Below are positions 1 to 8,104 of a stretch of 46,584 nucleotides of DNA, piece after piece; within the stretch, counting starts at the first letter, position 1, and each line of letters begins with the position of its first letter. A program made the translations under genes and the position numbers. The DNA is from Planctomycetota bacterium. Its GTDB lineage: Bacteria; Planctomycetota; Planctomycetia; Pirellulales; Thermoguttaceae. The stretch is taken from assembly GCA_029550925.1 (NCBI GenBank), contig JAKPGL010000016.1, forward strand, positions 65,734 through 112,317, read 5' to 3'. Under the pieces are notes generated by a model that saw nothing but the letters and a program-made list of their open reading frames with translations, was not told the DNA's origin and did not search any database.

Positions 1-2427
1 ATGGGGGCGGTAACGGTGCTTATGGTCTGTGGGTGCATTGCCGGCTGTCTTTGGGCGTCGGCGGATGCCTGGGCCGGTAAACCGACGCCGGGCCTGCTTA
101 AGAAATTCCTCGAAGGCCCGATGAAGGACATCCAGGAGATTGTTTTTGCGGTGCGCGTGCCGGGCAGGGACCATTGGTATGTAACCTTCGGCAATTATTC
201 GGACCATTCCGATACCCCGGCGAAGCAGTTGGGCTTCAAGTTTGAAGAGGGCGTCTATTGGGGCTACGGCGAAGGCGGCCGATTGTGCCGATTGAACCTC
301 CGCACCGGGGAACTCAAGGTTATTTTGGATGACCCCCGCGGCGGCGTCCGGGACCCGCAGGTGCACTACGACGGCCAGAAGATTCTTTTCTCCTACCGCC
401 GCGGCGGAGAACATCCTTTTCATCTTTACGAAATCCAGATCGATGGCGCCGGCCTTCGGCAACTGACCGACGGCCCCGACGACGACATCGAACCGACCTA
501 TTGCCCCGACGGCAGCATCGTCTTCTGCTCTTCCCGGTGTCGGCGGTTTGTCAACTGCTGGTACACCCGGGTGGCTACCTTGTACCGTTGCGAGGCCGAC
601 GGCAGCAACATCCGAATGCTTTCCAGCAACAACGACCACGACAACACCCCCTGGACCATGCCGGATGGCCGAATCCTTTACATGCGGTGGGAATATGTTG
701 ACCGGAGCCAGGTCCATTTCCATCACCTCTGGACGATGAATCCCGACGGCACGGCTCAGATGGTCTGGTTCGGCAACCTGCACGGCGGGGTGGCCATGCT
801 CGACGCTAAACCGATTCCCGGCAGCCGAAAGGTGGTCGCCTCCTGGTCGCCTGGGCACGGACTGCCGGAGCATATCGGCCAGGTGGCGGTGGTCGATCCC
901 AGTTTGGGACCGGACGCTCCGGAAGCCGTCCGCATTGTCGCCCCGGAGGTCCGCTGGAAAGACCCTTATGCGATCAGCGAAGATTGCTTTCTAGTGGCGG
1001 ACCGACACGGGCTTTACGTCATGGACGGGCAAGGAAACTATGAACTGATTTATCAATTACCGGAGCAGGAACGCGCCCGGCTTCAGTGCCATGAACCTCG
1101 TCCGCTACTGCCCCGGCCGCGGGAACGTGTGATCCCGCCCCGTGTCGAGCTGAGCAAAGCCACCGGTCGGCTGATCCTGGAGGATATTTATCACGGCCGA
1201 AAAATGGAGGGCGTTCCGCGCGGAGCGGTCAAAAAACTGCTGGTGCTTCAGCAATTGCCCAAGCCGGTGAATTTCTCCGGCGGCATGGAGCCGCTGACAA
1301 TGGGTGGTTCGTTCACCTTGGCGGAGATTGTGGGCGAAGTGCCGGTGGAACCGGACGGATCGGCCTACATGGAGCTGCCGGCCCTGCGATCCCTTTTCTT
1401 CGTGGCCCTGGATGAAAACGACATCTGCGTCAAACGGATGCATAGTTTCGTTACCTTGCAGCCGGGCGAAACCACCGGCTGCGTCGGCTGTCATGAACGG
1501 CGCGAAACCGCACTAAAACCGATCCGGAGCGATATTCTGGCCCTTCGCCGGCCGCCATCGCCGGTTCGGCCGATTACCGATGTGCCGTCGGTCCTGGATT
1601 TTCCACGGGACATCCAGCCGATCCTGGACCGCCATTGCGTCGGTTGCCATAACCCAGATCGGCGGGAAGGCGGCGTGGATCTAACCGGCGACAAAACCGC
1701 CATGTACACCATGAGCTACTGGACCATGCAGACCCGGAACTTGGTCGTGGACGGTCGGAACCAGCCGTTCGGCAATCGGCCGCCATATAGCTACGGCTCG
1801 GCCACCAGCCGACTGCTTAAACTCATGGACGGCAGCCACTACGGGGCCAAACCCTCGGAGCTGGAACGGAAGACGGTTCGGCTGTGGATCGAGACCAGCG
1901 CTACGTATCCAGGCACCTATGCGGCGTTGGGCTGTGGTTATTATCCGGTCCATTTGCCGATCGAACCGATGCGCCAGCGGTGCGGCAGTTGTCATACCGC
2001 CGAGGTGAAAGACCGAAAAGGGAAAAAAATCACTACCCTAGTCATCAACGACGCCTGGGGCCGGCAGTTGGAGCCGCTGACGAACCTTTCCCGGCCGGAA
2101 AAGTCGTACATGCTGCTGGCGCCGTTGGCCCGGTCGGCCGGCGGTCTGGAACTGTGCGAAGAGCCGACCTTCCGGTCGAAAGACGATCCGCTGTATCGGC
2201 AGATTTTGGCCGCCGTCCAAGACGCCCACCGCCGGCTAATGGAAGGCAAACGGTTCGATATGCCCGGGTTCCGGCCCAACGAGCATTACATTCGGGAGAT
2301 GCAGCGGTTTGGCTTTTTGCCCAAGGAGCTTCGGCCCGACGAGCCGATCGACTGCTACAAGGTGGATCGGGCCTATTGGGACAGCTTCTATTGGCAACCG
2401 CAGACCCAAATGGCCCAGGGCAAATAG
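1..2427 (+). CDS. HzsA-related secreted multihaem c-type cytochrome with beta-propeller
   Basis: Protein of 808 aa if the ATG at base 1 is the start; the gene may begin further upstream, because the hydrophobic N-terminus (about residues 1-26) lacks the basic residues usual in a signal peptide. Residues about 90-380 hold PD40/WD40-type propeller strands with repeated P-D-G turns (PDGSIVF, PDGRILY). Three CxxCH haem sites follow: C494/C497/H498, C546/C549/H550 and C661/C664/H665. This order (propeller, then c-type haems) is that of the hydrazine synthase alpha subunit family, which many non-anammox planctomycetes carry as HzsA-related proteins of unknown reaction. It should act outside the cytoplasmic membrane, where haem c is attached. 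No beta or gamma hydrazine synthase gene is nearby, so hydrazine synthesis is not inferred. A larger relative lies at 17867-22237. Confidence 0.8.
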   Translation: MGAVTVLMVCGCIAGCLWASADAWAGKPTPGLLKKFLEGPMKDIQEIVFAVRVPGRDHWYVTFGNYSDHSDTPAKQLGFKFEEGVYWGYGEGGRLCRLNLRTGELKVILDDPRGGVRDPQVHYDGQKILFSYRRGGEHPFHLYEIQIDGAGLRQLTDGPDDDIEPTYCPDGSIVFCSSRCRRFVNCWYTRVATLYRCEADGSNIRMLSSNNDHDNTPWTMPDGRILYMRWEYVDRSQVHFHHLWTMNPDGTAQMVWFGNLHGGVAMLDAKPIPGSRKVVASWSPGHGLPEHIGQVAVVDPSLGPDAPEAVRIVAPEVRWKDPYAISEDCFLVADRHGLYVMDGQGNYELIYQLPEQERARLQCHEPRPLLPRPRERVIPPRVELSKATGRLILEDIYHGRKMEGVPRGAVKKLLVLQQLPKPVNFSGGMEPLTMGGSFTLAEIVGEVPVEPDGSAYMELPALRSLFFVALDENDICVKRMHSFVTLQPGETTGCVGCHERRETALKPIRSDILALRRPPSPVRPITDVPSVLDFPRDIQPILDRHCVGCHNPDRREGGVDLTGDKTAMYTMSYWTMQTRNLVVDGRNQPFGNRPPYSYGSATSRLLKLMDGSHYGAKPSELERKTVRLWIETSATYPGTYAALGCGYYPVHLPIEPMRQRCGSCHTAEVKDRKGKKITTLVINDAWGRQLEPLTNLSRPEKSYMLLAPLARSAGGLELCEEPTFRSKDDPLYRQILAAVQDAHRRLMEGKRFDMPGFRPNEHYIREMQRFGFLPKELRPDEPIDCYKVDRAYWDSFYWQPQTQMAQGK

Positions 2428-2479
2428 GCCCGGCCTTTTCTTCGGGGAATCCGCCATACACCGGTGCGTTCCTCGTTGC

Positions 2480-2695
2480 CTGCCGCTGCCGACTACCTGG
2501 GAGGAGTTTCGTCGGCTGAAAGAGCAGGCAGCCGAGAGCACCATCCAAGAGCTGGAACGGTTTGTCCTAGGGGCCCTTCGCCGGGCCGGCGGGAATGTCT
2601 CTCGAGCGGCTAAAGAAGTCCGAATGCTCCGCCCGAATTTTCACAAACTAATGCGAAAATACGGCGTTCGTCCAGAAGACCTCCACTTGGACTAA
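2480..2695 (+). pseudogene. Remnant of the Fis-type HTH tail of a sigma-54 regulator
   Basis: The reading frame ending at 2695 encodes a Fis-type helix-turn-helix: a helix rich in E/R (STIQELERFVLGALRR), then GGNVSRAAKEVRM and a recognition helix (NFHKLMRKYGV). This is the extreme C-terminus of NtrC-like sigma-54 activators. Receiver and AAA+ domains are absent. In this frame there is no ATG, GTG or TTG between 2312 and a Met near the end of the HTH; the only upstream start (2309) lies 119 bases inside the preceding gene. The simplest reading is a 5'-deleted gene fused behind the cytochrome gene. A small functional HTH protein using the overlapping start is possible but unlikely. Confidence 0.55.
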
Positions 2696-2710
2696 TCTCT
2701 TCCCTTTCGG

Positions 2711-2881
2711 CTATCGGTTGATATCGATGCCGAAGGTCAGACCATGGACGAAGGCGTCCTCCTGGTTATTGGACATGTCGATCCCCATGTTGGGAAGCGT
2801 ATAGTCGATCATATAGGGGGATCGGGCCAGGCCATCCATCCACATGCCGGTCCAACCCGCCCAAGGTATAAATTTTTCCCA
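2711..2881 (-). pseudogene. C-terminal remnant of an unknown protein
   Basis: The minus strand reads an open, protein-like stretch of about 56 residues ending in a stop at 2711, with many aromatic residues (FIPWAGWTGMWMDGL, YMIDYTLPNMGIDM) and a terminal FGIDINR. Upstream of 2881 the frame stays open for another 35 codons but becomes AT-rich and loses any protein-like composition. I do not recognise the family; the pattern would fit the last strands of a secreted or outer-membrane protein. It abuts the AT-rich flank of the insertion sequence, which suggests truncation by rearrangement. Confidence 0.35.
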
Positions 2882-3146
2882 GAAGATTTTCGGCTTAAAG
2901 GATGGTTTTCCTAACTTCTTGTATATTAAGGAGTTACAGATAAATATCATCTGTTCGGTAAATTTTGAAGTACTGATGATTGACAAGCGTCCGGAATAGG
3001 ATAAAATAGAAGCATATTAATGGGGAGAATATTTGCCCCCTTAGGAAGGAGACCTTGCGGTAGGTTAGAGAATTGGTTGTTATTTTTTCCTAAAAGCTGA
3101 AGTTTTGCAAAATGGACTTGTTCAGGGGGGCCACTGAATAACCTCT
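2882..3146. other. AT-rich gene-free flank left of the IS
   Basis: No credible gene is visible. Base composition is clearly more AT-rich than the neighbouring genes, and short poly-T/poly-A runs are frequent. It lies between the remnant at 2711-2881 and the left inverted repeat of the insertion sequence, and looks like decayed sequence. Confidence 0.5.
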
Positions 3147-4621
3147 GGAACCTCTGAATAATTCCCGTTTTTACCTTGTGGGCTTCGAAGACTGGCGAAA
3201 GGGGCTTTCTAAGCCCATGAGGACTAAAAAACACCCATTGCTATCTTCGTAGTATAATCACCCCCCCCCGGCGCTGTCAAGCATGTGGAAAAAAAATTTT
3301 CCCAAAATTGTACGAGGGGGAATTTTCAGAAAAGAAAAGTTTTGCTAACCTATTGGGCTACCAAGACTTAGATTAATTTCTTAAGGGAGTTTTTGAAAAG
3401 GAATTATGCAGAGGGGCGTCCCTAGAAAGAGGGGGAAACCATGCGAAAGGAAAAGTTCGAACAACTGGCTGGGCAACGGACCTTTGCCGCCGTCGGCTTT
3501 GACCAACGCCGCAAACCTACCCGGCGGCATGAGTTTTTGCGTACGATGAACCGCATCATGCCTTGGGCCGAGCTGATCCGCCTGGTCGATCCTTACTACC
3601 CAAAACAAAACGGCCCGGGCCGACCCACGAAGCCGCTCTTGTGGATGCTCAAACTCTACTTCCTGCAGATCTGGTTCCATCTGTCCGACCCGCAGACGGA
3701 AGAAATAATGCATGACAGTCATGCGGTGCAGGAGTTTCTGGGATTAGACCTGGGCCGAGACGCGCCGCCGGATGAAACGACGATTTGTCGGTTCCGCCAT
3801 TTGTTGGAGGAGCACGAGTTGGGCAAACGCATCTTGGAGATTGTCAATCGCCGCTTGGAGCGGGCAGGCCTTCGGGTGCACGACGGCACGATCGTCGATG
3901 CGACGATCATCCATGCTCCCACGAGCCGTAAAAACGAAGAAGGGAAACCTTCTCCCGAGATGGGTTCGACGAAGAAGGCCAACCAGTGGCATTATGGGAT
4001 GAAGGTGCACGTGGGGGTGGACGTCGAGACAAAGATTGTCCACTCGGTGGAGGTGACGGCGGCCAACGTGCACGACAGCCAGGTGATCGGCCAACTTCTG
4101 CACGGCAAGGAGACGGAAGTGTATGGGGATAAGGCGTATGCGGGGCAGGAAGGGGCCATCCAAGCGGCGGCGCCGGGGGCGAAGAGTTTTATTCTCCATC
4201 GAGGCCGTCGGGGTCATCCTCTGGCCTGGTGGCAAGAGAAGTTAAACCGGCTGTGGAATTCTACGCGGTCGCGGGTGGAACACGTTTTTGGCCTGCTAAA
4301 GCATCGGTTGGGATGGCGGAAGGTGCGGTTTCGAGGCTTGAAGAAAAACGCGGAATATGCGTATGCGGCCGTGGCCTGTGTGAACCTGTATCAGCATCGG
4401 GGTCGGCTTTTGGAATATCTGGAGGGAGGGAGTCCCGAACTTTGTTTTGGCTGAGGCGCTCGGGGTGCGCGCCGAGGTCGGCAAATGAAAACAAAACAGG
4501 CAATTTAGAAAAGCTAGACAGCCTTGCAACCCGCCCCCCCGCTCCCTGCTGACCGCTGAATAGGTGAAAAAAAAGACAAGGACAAAATTTTCAGTTATTC
4601 AGGGATTTATTCAGAAGTTCC
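3147..4621 (+). mobile_element. IS5-family insertion sequence with imperfect terminal inverted repeats
   Basis: A 20-bp imperfect inverted repeat brackets the transposase gene: GGAACCTCTGAATAATTCCC at 3147-3166 and GGGATTTATTCAGAAGTTCC at 4602-4621 (18 of 20 positions pair). That gives an element of about 1475 bp with one complete transposase gene. Bases next to the two ends (CTCT left, TATA right) do not match, so no target duplication is seen. The non-coding left arm (about 270 bases) is long for this family, so the true ends could lie closer to the gene; the transposase call is firm, the boundaries are less so. Confidence 0.6.
3441..4454 (+). CDS. IS5-family DDE transposase
   Basis: Protein of 337 aa, full length for IS5-group transposases. 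The N-terminal DUF772-type region (about residues 40-120) carries the typical sequence RPTKPLLWMLKLYFLQIWF and ETTICRFRHLLE. The DDE catalytic residues are visible as D153 (IVDATII), D230 (YGDKAYAG) and E280 (SRVEHVFGLLKHRLG). The start at 3441 follows a purine-rich stretch (AGAGGGGGAAACC). No frameshift or stop is present, so the gene could still be active. It would excise and insert the surrounding element by cut-and-paste chemistry. Confidence 0.9.
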   Translation: MRKEKFEQLAGQRTFAAVGFDQRRKPTRRHEFLRTMNRIMPWAELIRLVDPYYPKQNGPGRPTKPLLWMLKLYFLQIWFHLSDPQTEEIMHDSHAVQEFLGLDLGRDAPPDETTICRFRHLLEEHELGKRILEIVNRRLERAGLRVHDGTIVDATIIHAPTSRKNEEGKPSPEMGSTKKANQWHYGMKVHVGVDVETKIVHSVEVTAANVHDSQVIGQLLHGKETEVYGDKAYAGQEGAIQAAAPGAKSFILHRGRRGHPLAWWQEKLNRLWNSTRSRVEHVFGLLKHRLGWRKVRFRGLKKNAEYAYAAVACVNLYQHRGRLLEYLEGGSPELCFG

Positions 4622-4712
4622 TATAGTAATTAAGCGGTTCCAAAAGGTCAAGCAATTGGCTGAGAGAAAAAATCGAGTCAGAGTTTGTTGTCCTCCGATC
4701 GAGGTATGAGAA

Positions 4713-4737
4713 GTCCCTCTTCAACAGAAAGAGGGAC
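4713..4737. other. Hairpin-forming inverted repeat upstream of galE
   Basis: A perfect 9-bp stem GTCCCTCTT (4713-4721) and AAGAGGGAC (4729-4737) with a 7-base loop. There is no T-run on either side, so it is not a standard intrinsic terminator. It lies just before the duplicated galE start region. Confidence 0.45.
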
Positions 4738-4741
4738 GGCA

Positions 4742-4903
4742 CAGGAGACCGGAATGAAGGTTTTAGGGAACATTGCAGCCGAATGCAGTATCTTGTCATT
4801 CCTTTCCTGCGCAAGCAGCAGTCCGGTGTTTATTGCTGGCAGGGTTAGGCTGCCCAAAGACCTTAAAGTGGTGATCGGCAGGAGACGAAAATGAAGGTTT
4901 TAG
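4742..4903 (+). repeat. Duplicated galE start region flanking an inserted repeat
   Basis: The ribosome site and first codons of galE occur twice. Copy 1 begins at 4744 (GGAGACCGGAATGAAGGTTT, continuing TAG) with its ATG at 4754. Copy 2 begins at 4881 (GGAGACGAAAATGAAGGTTT, continuing TAG) with the real galE ATG at 4891. Between them lies the interspersed repeat end at 4767-4824. The frame opened by the upstream ATG runs 46 codons and stops at 4892-4894, overlapping the galE start (ATGA), so it could be translated and coupled to galE, or be only a scar. Confidence 0.55.
4767..4824 (-). repeat. Interspersed repeat end (CATTCGGCT family), copy 1
   Basis: Read on the minus strand this matches the copy at 22471-22525: GCTGCTTGCGCAGG, then AATGACAAG, then TACTGCATTCGGCTGCAATG. 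Other members sit at 32404-32581 and 44459-44661. The shared outer motif is close to CATTCGGCTAAAATGTTAC. Confidence 0.6.
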
Positions 4904-5880
4904 TTACCGGCGGGGCGGGCTATATTGGGTCCCATGCGGTCAAGCAGTTGATCGAAGCAGGGCACCAAGTGGTGGTCGTGGACAATCTGGTGCGGGGGCA
5001 TCGGCAGGCGGTGCATCCGGCGGCGCAGTTTTACCGGATGGATTTGGCCGACACGGAGGCCCTGGCCGACCTGCTCCGGCAGGAGGGCGTCCAGTGTGTG
5101 ATGCATTTTGCGGCCCTGGCCTACGTGGGCGAATCGGTCCAGCAGCCGTTGGCCTATTACCGCAATAATACGGCCGGGGCCGTCAGCCTCCTGGAGGCCA
5201 TGCAACAGGCTGGTGTGCGCCGTCTGGTCTTCAGCTCCACCTGTGCGACCTACGGCGAACCGGAACAGATGCCCATCACCGAAACCACGCCGCAGCGGCC
5301 TGTGAACCCCTACGGTTGGTCGAAATGGTGCGTGGAGCAAATTCTGCGGGACTATGCGACGGCAGAGGGGGAGTTTGCCTTTGCCTCGCTTCGGTATTTC
5401 AATGTGGCCGGGGTGGCCGCGGACGGATCGCTGGGGGAAGACCATCGGCCGGAAACCCATCTGATCCCGTCGCTTCTTTTGGCGGCTTTGGGCCGACGGG
5501 AAAAGTTTACCCTGTTCGGCACGGATTACCCTACACCGGACGGCACTTGTATCCGGGACTATATCCACGTCGAAGACCTTTGCCAGGCCCATATTCAGGT
5601 GATGGAGGCCCTTCAGCCAGGGGACCGTCGGTATTACAACCTGGGCATTGGCCGGGGGTACTCGGTGCGGGAAGTCTATGAGTCGGCTTGCCGGGTAACT
5701 GGCCGGCGGATTCCGCTGGAGTACGGACGGCGTCGGCCGGGCGATCCGCCGGTGCTCTATGCGGATGCGAGTAAGATTCAGACAGACCTCGGCTGGCGTC
5801 CCCGATATACCCATCTAGAACCGATGATCGCCGCGGCGTGGCAGTGGTTTCAAAAACACCCGGAAGGATACGCCGAATAG
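4891..5880 (+). CDS. galE: UDP-glucose 4-epimerase
   Basis: Protein of 329 aa, normal for GalE. It is an extended short-chain dehydrogenase/reductase that interconverts UDP-glucose and UDP-galactose using bound NAD in the cytoplasm, feeding exopolysaccharide and galactose metabolism. The NAD-binding turn GGAGYIGSH lies at residues 7-15, the serine region (FSSTCATYGEP) near 115 and the catalytic pair Y141/K145 (YGWSKW). The substrate region contains RYFNVAG and GTDYPTPDGTCIRDYIHVEDL, both diagnostic of GalE over other sugar epimerases. The start is supported by AGGAGA seven bases upstream. The gene stands alone; the region before it carries a duplicated start and an inserted repeat. Confidence 0.93.
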   Translation: MKVLVTGGAGYIGSHAVKQLIEAGHQVVVVDNLVRGHRQAVHPAAQFYRMDLADTEALADLLRQEGVQCVMHFAALAYVGESVQQPLAYYRNNTAGAVSLLEAMQQAGVRRLVFSSTCATYGEPEQMPITETTPQRPVNPYGWSKWCVEQILRDYATAEGEFAFASLRYFNVAGVAADGSLGEDHRPETHLIPSLLLAALGRREKFTLFGTDYPTPDGTCIRDYIHVEDLCQAHIQVMEALQPGDRRYYNLGIGRGYSVREVYESACRVTGRRIPLEYGRRRPGDPPVLYADASKIQTDLGWRPRYTHLEPMIAAAWQWFQKHPEGYAE

Positions 5881-6035
5881 GCGTCCTCTTGGGATTGTTC
5901 AGCCAGCTCGAACTGTTTTGAGCAAAGGGGGCCGCCTCCTTTTCACTTGCCGCCGGGAGCTTTATACTACGAAAGAAGGGGAATCCGTTTGAATTTTCCG
6001 ATTTTTCTCTAGTCAAACGAGAAAGCAGCCAGACG

Positions 6036-7508
6036 ATGAGCGATTTTTCCAAGCAAGACCATTGGACTCGTGTGGCGTTGGATTTGGGGGTGACGCCGCC
6101 GGAACAATCGGCCCCGAAGGGGGAAGGGGCCGAACCGTCGCCTCCATCCGCCCCGGCAGAAGCGGGGGCGACGGCGCCGACAGAGGCCGCGGCTTTTAGG
6201 AGAGAGGAACAACCCCCGGTGGTGGGACCGGCCTCTCCCGCCGGACCGCCGCCCAAGAGGCCCTTGGCTGCCAGTCCGGCTCCCTCCGGCTCTCCGAGCG
6301 GTGTTCCACGCTCAGGCAACCATTGGCGTCAGTTGGCCGAGCAATTGGGAGTCGAACTGCCGCCGGAAACGCCGGCTGCTTTGCCGTCGGAACTTGGGCC
6401 GGAAGGACCGGTCAGCCCTGGGTGGGATAAATCCCTTCCCTCTGAAAAACCGACGGAAGAACTTCCGGACAGGCTGCCATCGGATGAAAAGAGGTCCGGT
6501 CCGCCGGTGCGGCCTAAAATGCCTCCGGGGGCGCCTCCTCGGCCCCGACCTGCCAGAGGGACAGTCCCTCCGGAAGGAACTTCCTCATGGGAGTCCGGGC
6601 AAGCTGGTTCCGAACGACGTAAGACAAAACGTTCCCGCAAAAAACGCCGGGAGAAACCGGGAGACCGGCCTGTTCGTCCCAAACCGGAGTTTTCGTCGTC
6701 TCCGGACTCCAGCCGCCAACCGATGGAACCAACCAGCCCCGCAGAGTTTTCCGCGGGCTTGGAGGAGGAGGTACTTCCAGGGGGAGATGTTTTTGGCGCT
6801 TTCCAAGACGGCGAGGGAATGTTTTCCACGCCTCTGGAGTCTGCGGGGCCTGCCATGCCCGAGGGCTATCCGACTGCTGGAGCAGAACAGTCGGCTTCGT
6901 TTGGGGTAGAAATGAGGAGGGACGTTCCTGAAGAGACCGAAGCGGCGGGTTTTGTCGAAGGATCCGCAGAACAGACCCCCGGACTGGTTTCCGAGACGGC
7001 GGAAGGTGTTACGGAAACCGACGCTTCCTTGGCCATTGGTTGGGGGCCGCCTCCTGCGACTCCATCGTCTTCCGAAGAGCAACCAGGAACCCCTTCGGCG
7101 GCGGAAGGAGCGGCGTCGAGTCTTTGGCCGGAGAGCGGCGAGCGTGCGTCTGGCCCTTCGGCGCCCGGGCCTGCATCCTTGGCCGACTCGATGGCCGAGG
7201 TTTCCCCGGTTACAGAAGATTTTCGAGAAGCAGACGCCCCTCCGTTTCTCGAACCGGAAGAAATTCCGGCCCCGGAAGACCTGTTTGAGCCTTCGGAACT
7301 CCAAGAGGCCCAAGAAGAATATGAAATCGCCGCTGAGGAATCGGAAAACGCCGCTGGCGGTGAACCGGGGGCGGAAAAAGAGGTTCATCGGGGCGTGCCC
7401 ACCTGGAGGCAGGTGATGGACCTGATTCTTTCGGCCAATTGGCAGTCTCGGCGTCGTCGCGGCGATCGACCCGGCTCCGGTCGGGCTGGTCGGGGCGGCC
7501 ATCATTGA
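6036..7508 (+). CDS. Pro/Glu/Ser-rich protein of unknown function
   Basis: Protein of 490 aa, mostly low complexity and probably disordered (P, E, S, G and A dominate), with one strongly basic stretch near residues 185-205 (RRKTKRSRKKRREK). Two short segments resemble each other: DHWTRVALDLGV near residue 8 and NHWRQLAEQLGV near residue 94, which could be paired helical binding motifs. The C-terminus is more ordered (VPTWRQVMDLILSANW) and ends in an Arg/Gly-rich tail (RRRRGDRPGSGRAGRGG) that would suit nucleic-acid contact. No signal peptide or membrane segment is seen. The codon use looks coding and the frame is long and uninterrupted, but I do not recognise a family. It precedes ftsK by about 600 bases, so co-transcription is uncertain. 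Confidence 0.65.
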   Translation: MSDFSKQDHWTRVALDLGVTPPEQSAPKGEGAEPSPPSAPAEAGATAPTEAAAFRREEQPPVVGPASPAGPPPKRPLAASPAPSGSPSGVPRSGNHWRQLAEQLGVELPPETPAALPSELGPEGPVSPGWDKSLPSEKPTEELPDRLPSDEKRSGPPVRPKMPPGAPPRPRPARGTVPPEGTSSWESGQAGSERRKTKRSRKKRREKPGDRPVRPKPEFSSSPDSSRQPMEPTSPAEFSAGLEEEVLPGGDVFGAFQDGEGMFSTPLESAGPAMPEGYPTAGAEQSASFGVEMRRDVPEETEAAGFVEGSAEQTPGLVSETAEGVTETDASLAIGWGPPPATPSSSEEQPGTPSAAEGAASSLWPESGERASGPSAPGPASLADSMAEVSPVTEDFREADAPPFLEPEEIPAPEDLFEPSELQEAQEEYEIAAEESENAAGGEPGAEKEVHRGVPTWRQVMDLILSANWQSRRRRGDRPGSGRAGRGGHH

Positions 7509-8104
7509 ACTTGGTGCTTTACTGCCCCAAGAAGGGGCCATCCAGCGTCCGGAACATGGAGGGCGATTCCGCCGAATGAAGGAGGCGTCTGTTTTTGCGG
7601 GCGGGCTGTTTTTGTCGTTGCCGCGCAAGCGGGAAGCCAGGTTCCCTTGTGTGTCGTTTGTGTTCAAATATACGGTCTATCGCTCTCGCCTCTTCCGGCA
7701 GGGTGGTCTTTCGGAACCGGTTGCGTTGTCGCCTCCCAGCTATAACCGCTTGCGATCGCATCAGGATGTTAGCTTGAAGCGATAGAGTTTGGCGTCCCAC
7801 AACGCAATCGGCTCGGTCTTTTCCGTTGGGCTGAATAATGAAGGGGGCTAGTTCTATCGATCTTTTCGAAAAGAGCGGCTCTTTGGGTTGTGCTGGTTTT
7901 TCGGATTTTCGGAAAAAGAAAGAGGGGTAGCATCCCCATACCGAGAGTCTATTGCTCTTCGGCGGGCAGTTTTTTCGACTTTTTTCTGAAATGTCGATTC
8001 CACGGGAGAGGCATGTCAGGTAGGCGGCGGGGGGATGCCAAAGGAAATTCCTTCCCAGAGGGCGGATTGCCGATCTTTTCTCCGGAAGGCTTTCGGAGCG
8101 GCTT
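7509..8104. other. Intergenic region before ftsK with a possible minus-strand gene scrap
   Basis: No complete gene is convincing here. On the minus strand, around 7780-7860, a frame reads TEKTEPIALWDAKLYRFKL and stops, with an in-frame stop about 25 codons before the end. This looks like the last residues of a secreted planctomycete protein left after deletion, but it is too short to name. The rest shows no tRNA, clear promoter or repeat that I can support. Confidence 0.35.

Noticed and set aside
1-2427. True hydrazine synthase (anammox)
   Set aside because: Only alpha-like proteins are found; no beta/gamma subunits, hydrazine dehydrogenase or other anammox genes in the window, and the family is common in other planctomycetes.
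6585-7667. Arg-rich minus-strand frame opposite the Pro/Glu-rich protein
   Set aside because: Very Arg/Phe-rich with no start signal; it arises from reading Glu/Pro codons backwards. The plus frame has a start signal and ordered ends, though this pair is the least certain choice in the window.
7576-7785. Small gene before ftsK with ATG at 7576
   Set aside because: Although a ribosome-site-like GAAGGAGG is close, the translation is basic and random in character and ends without recognisable features.
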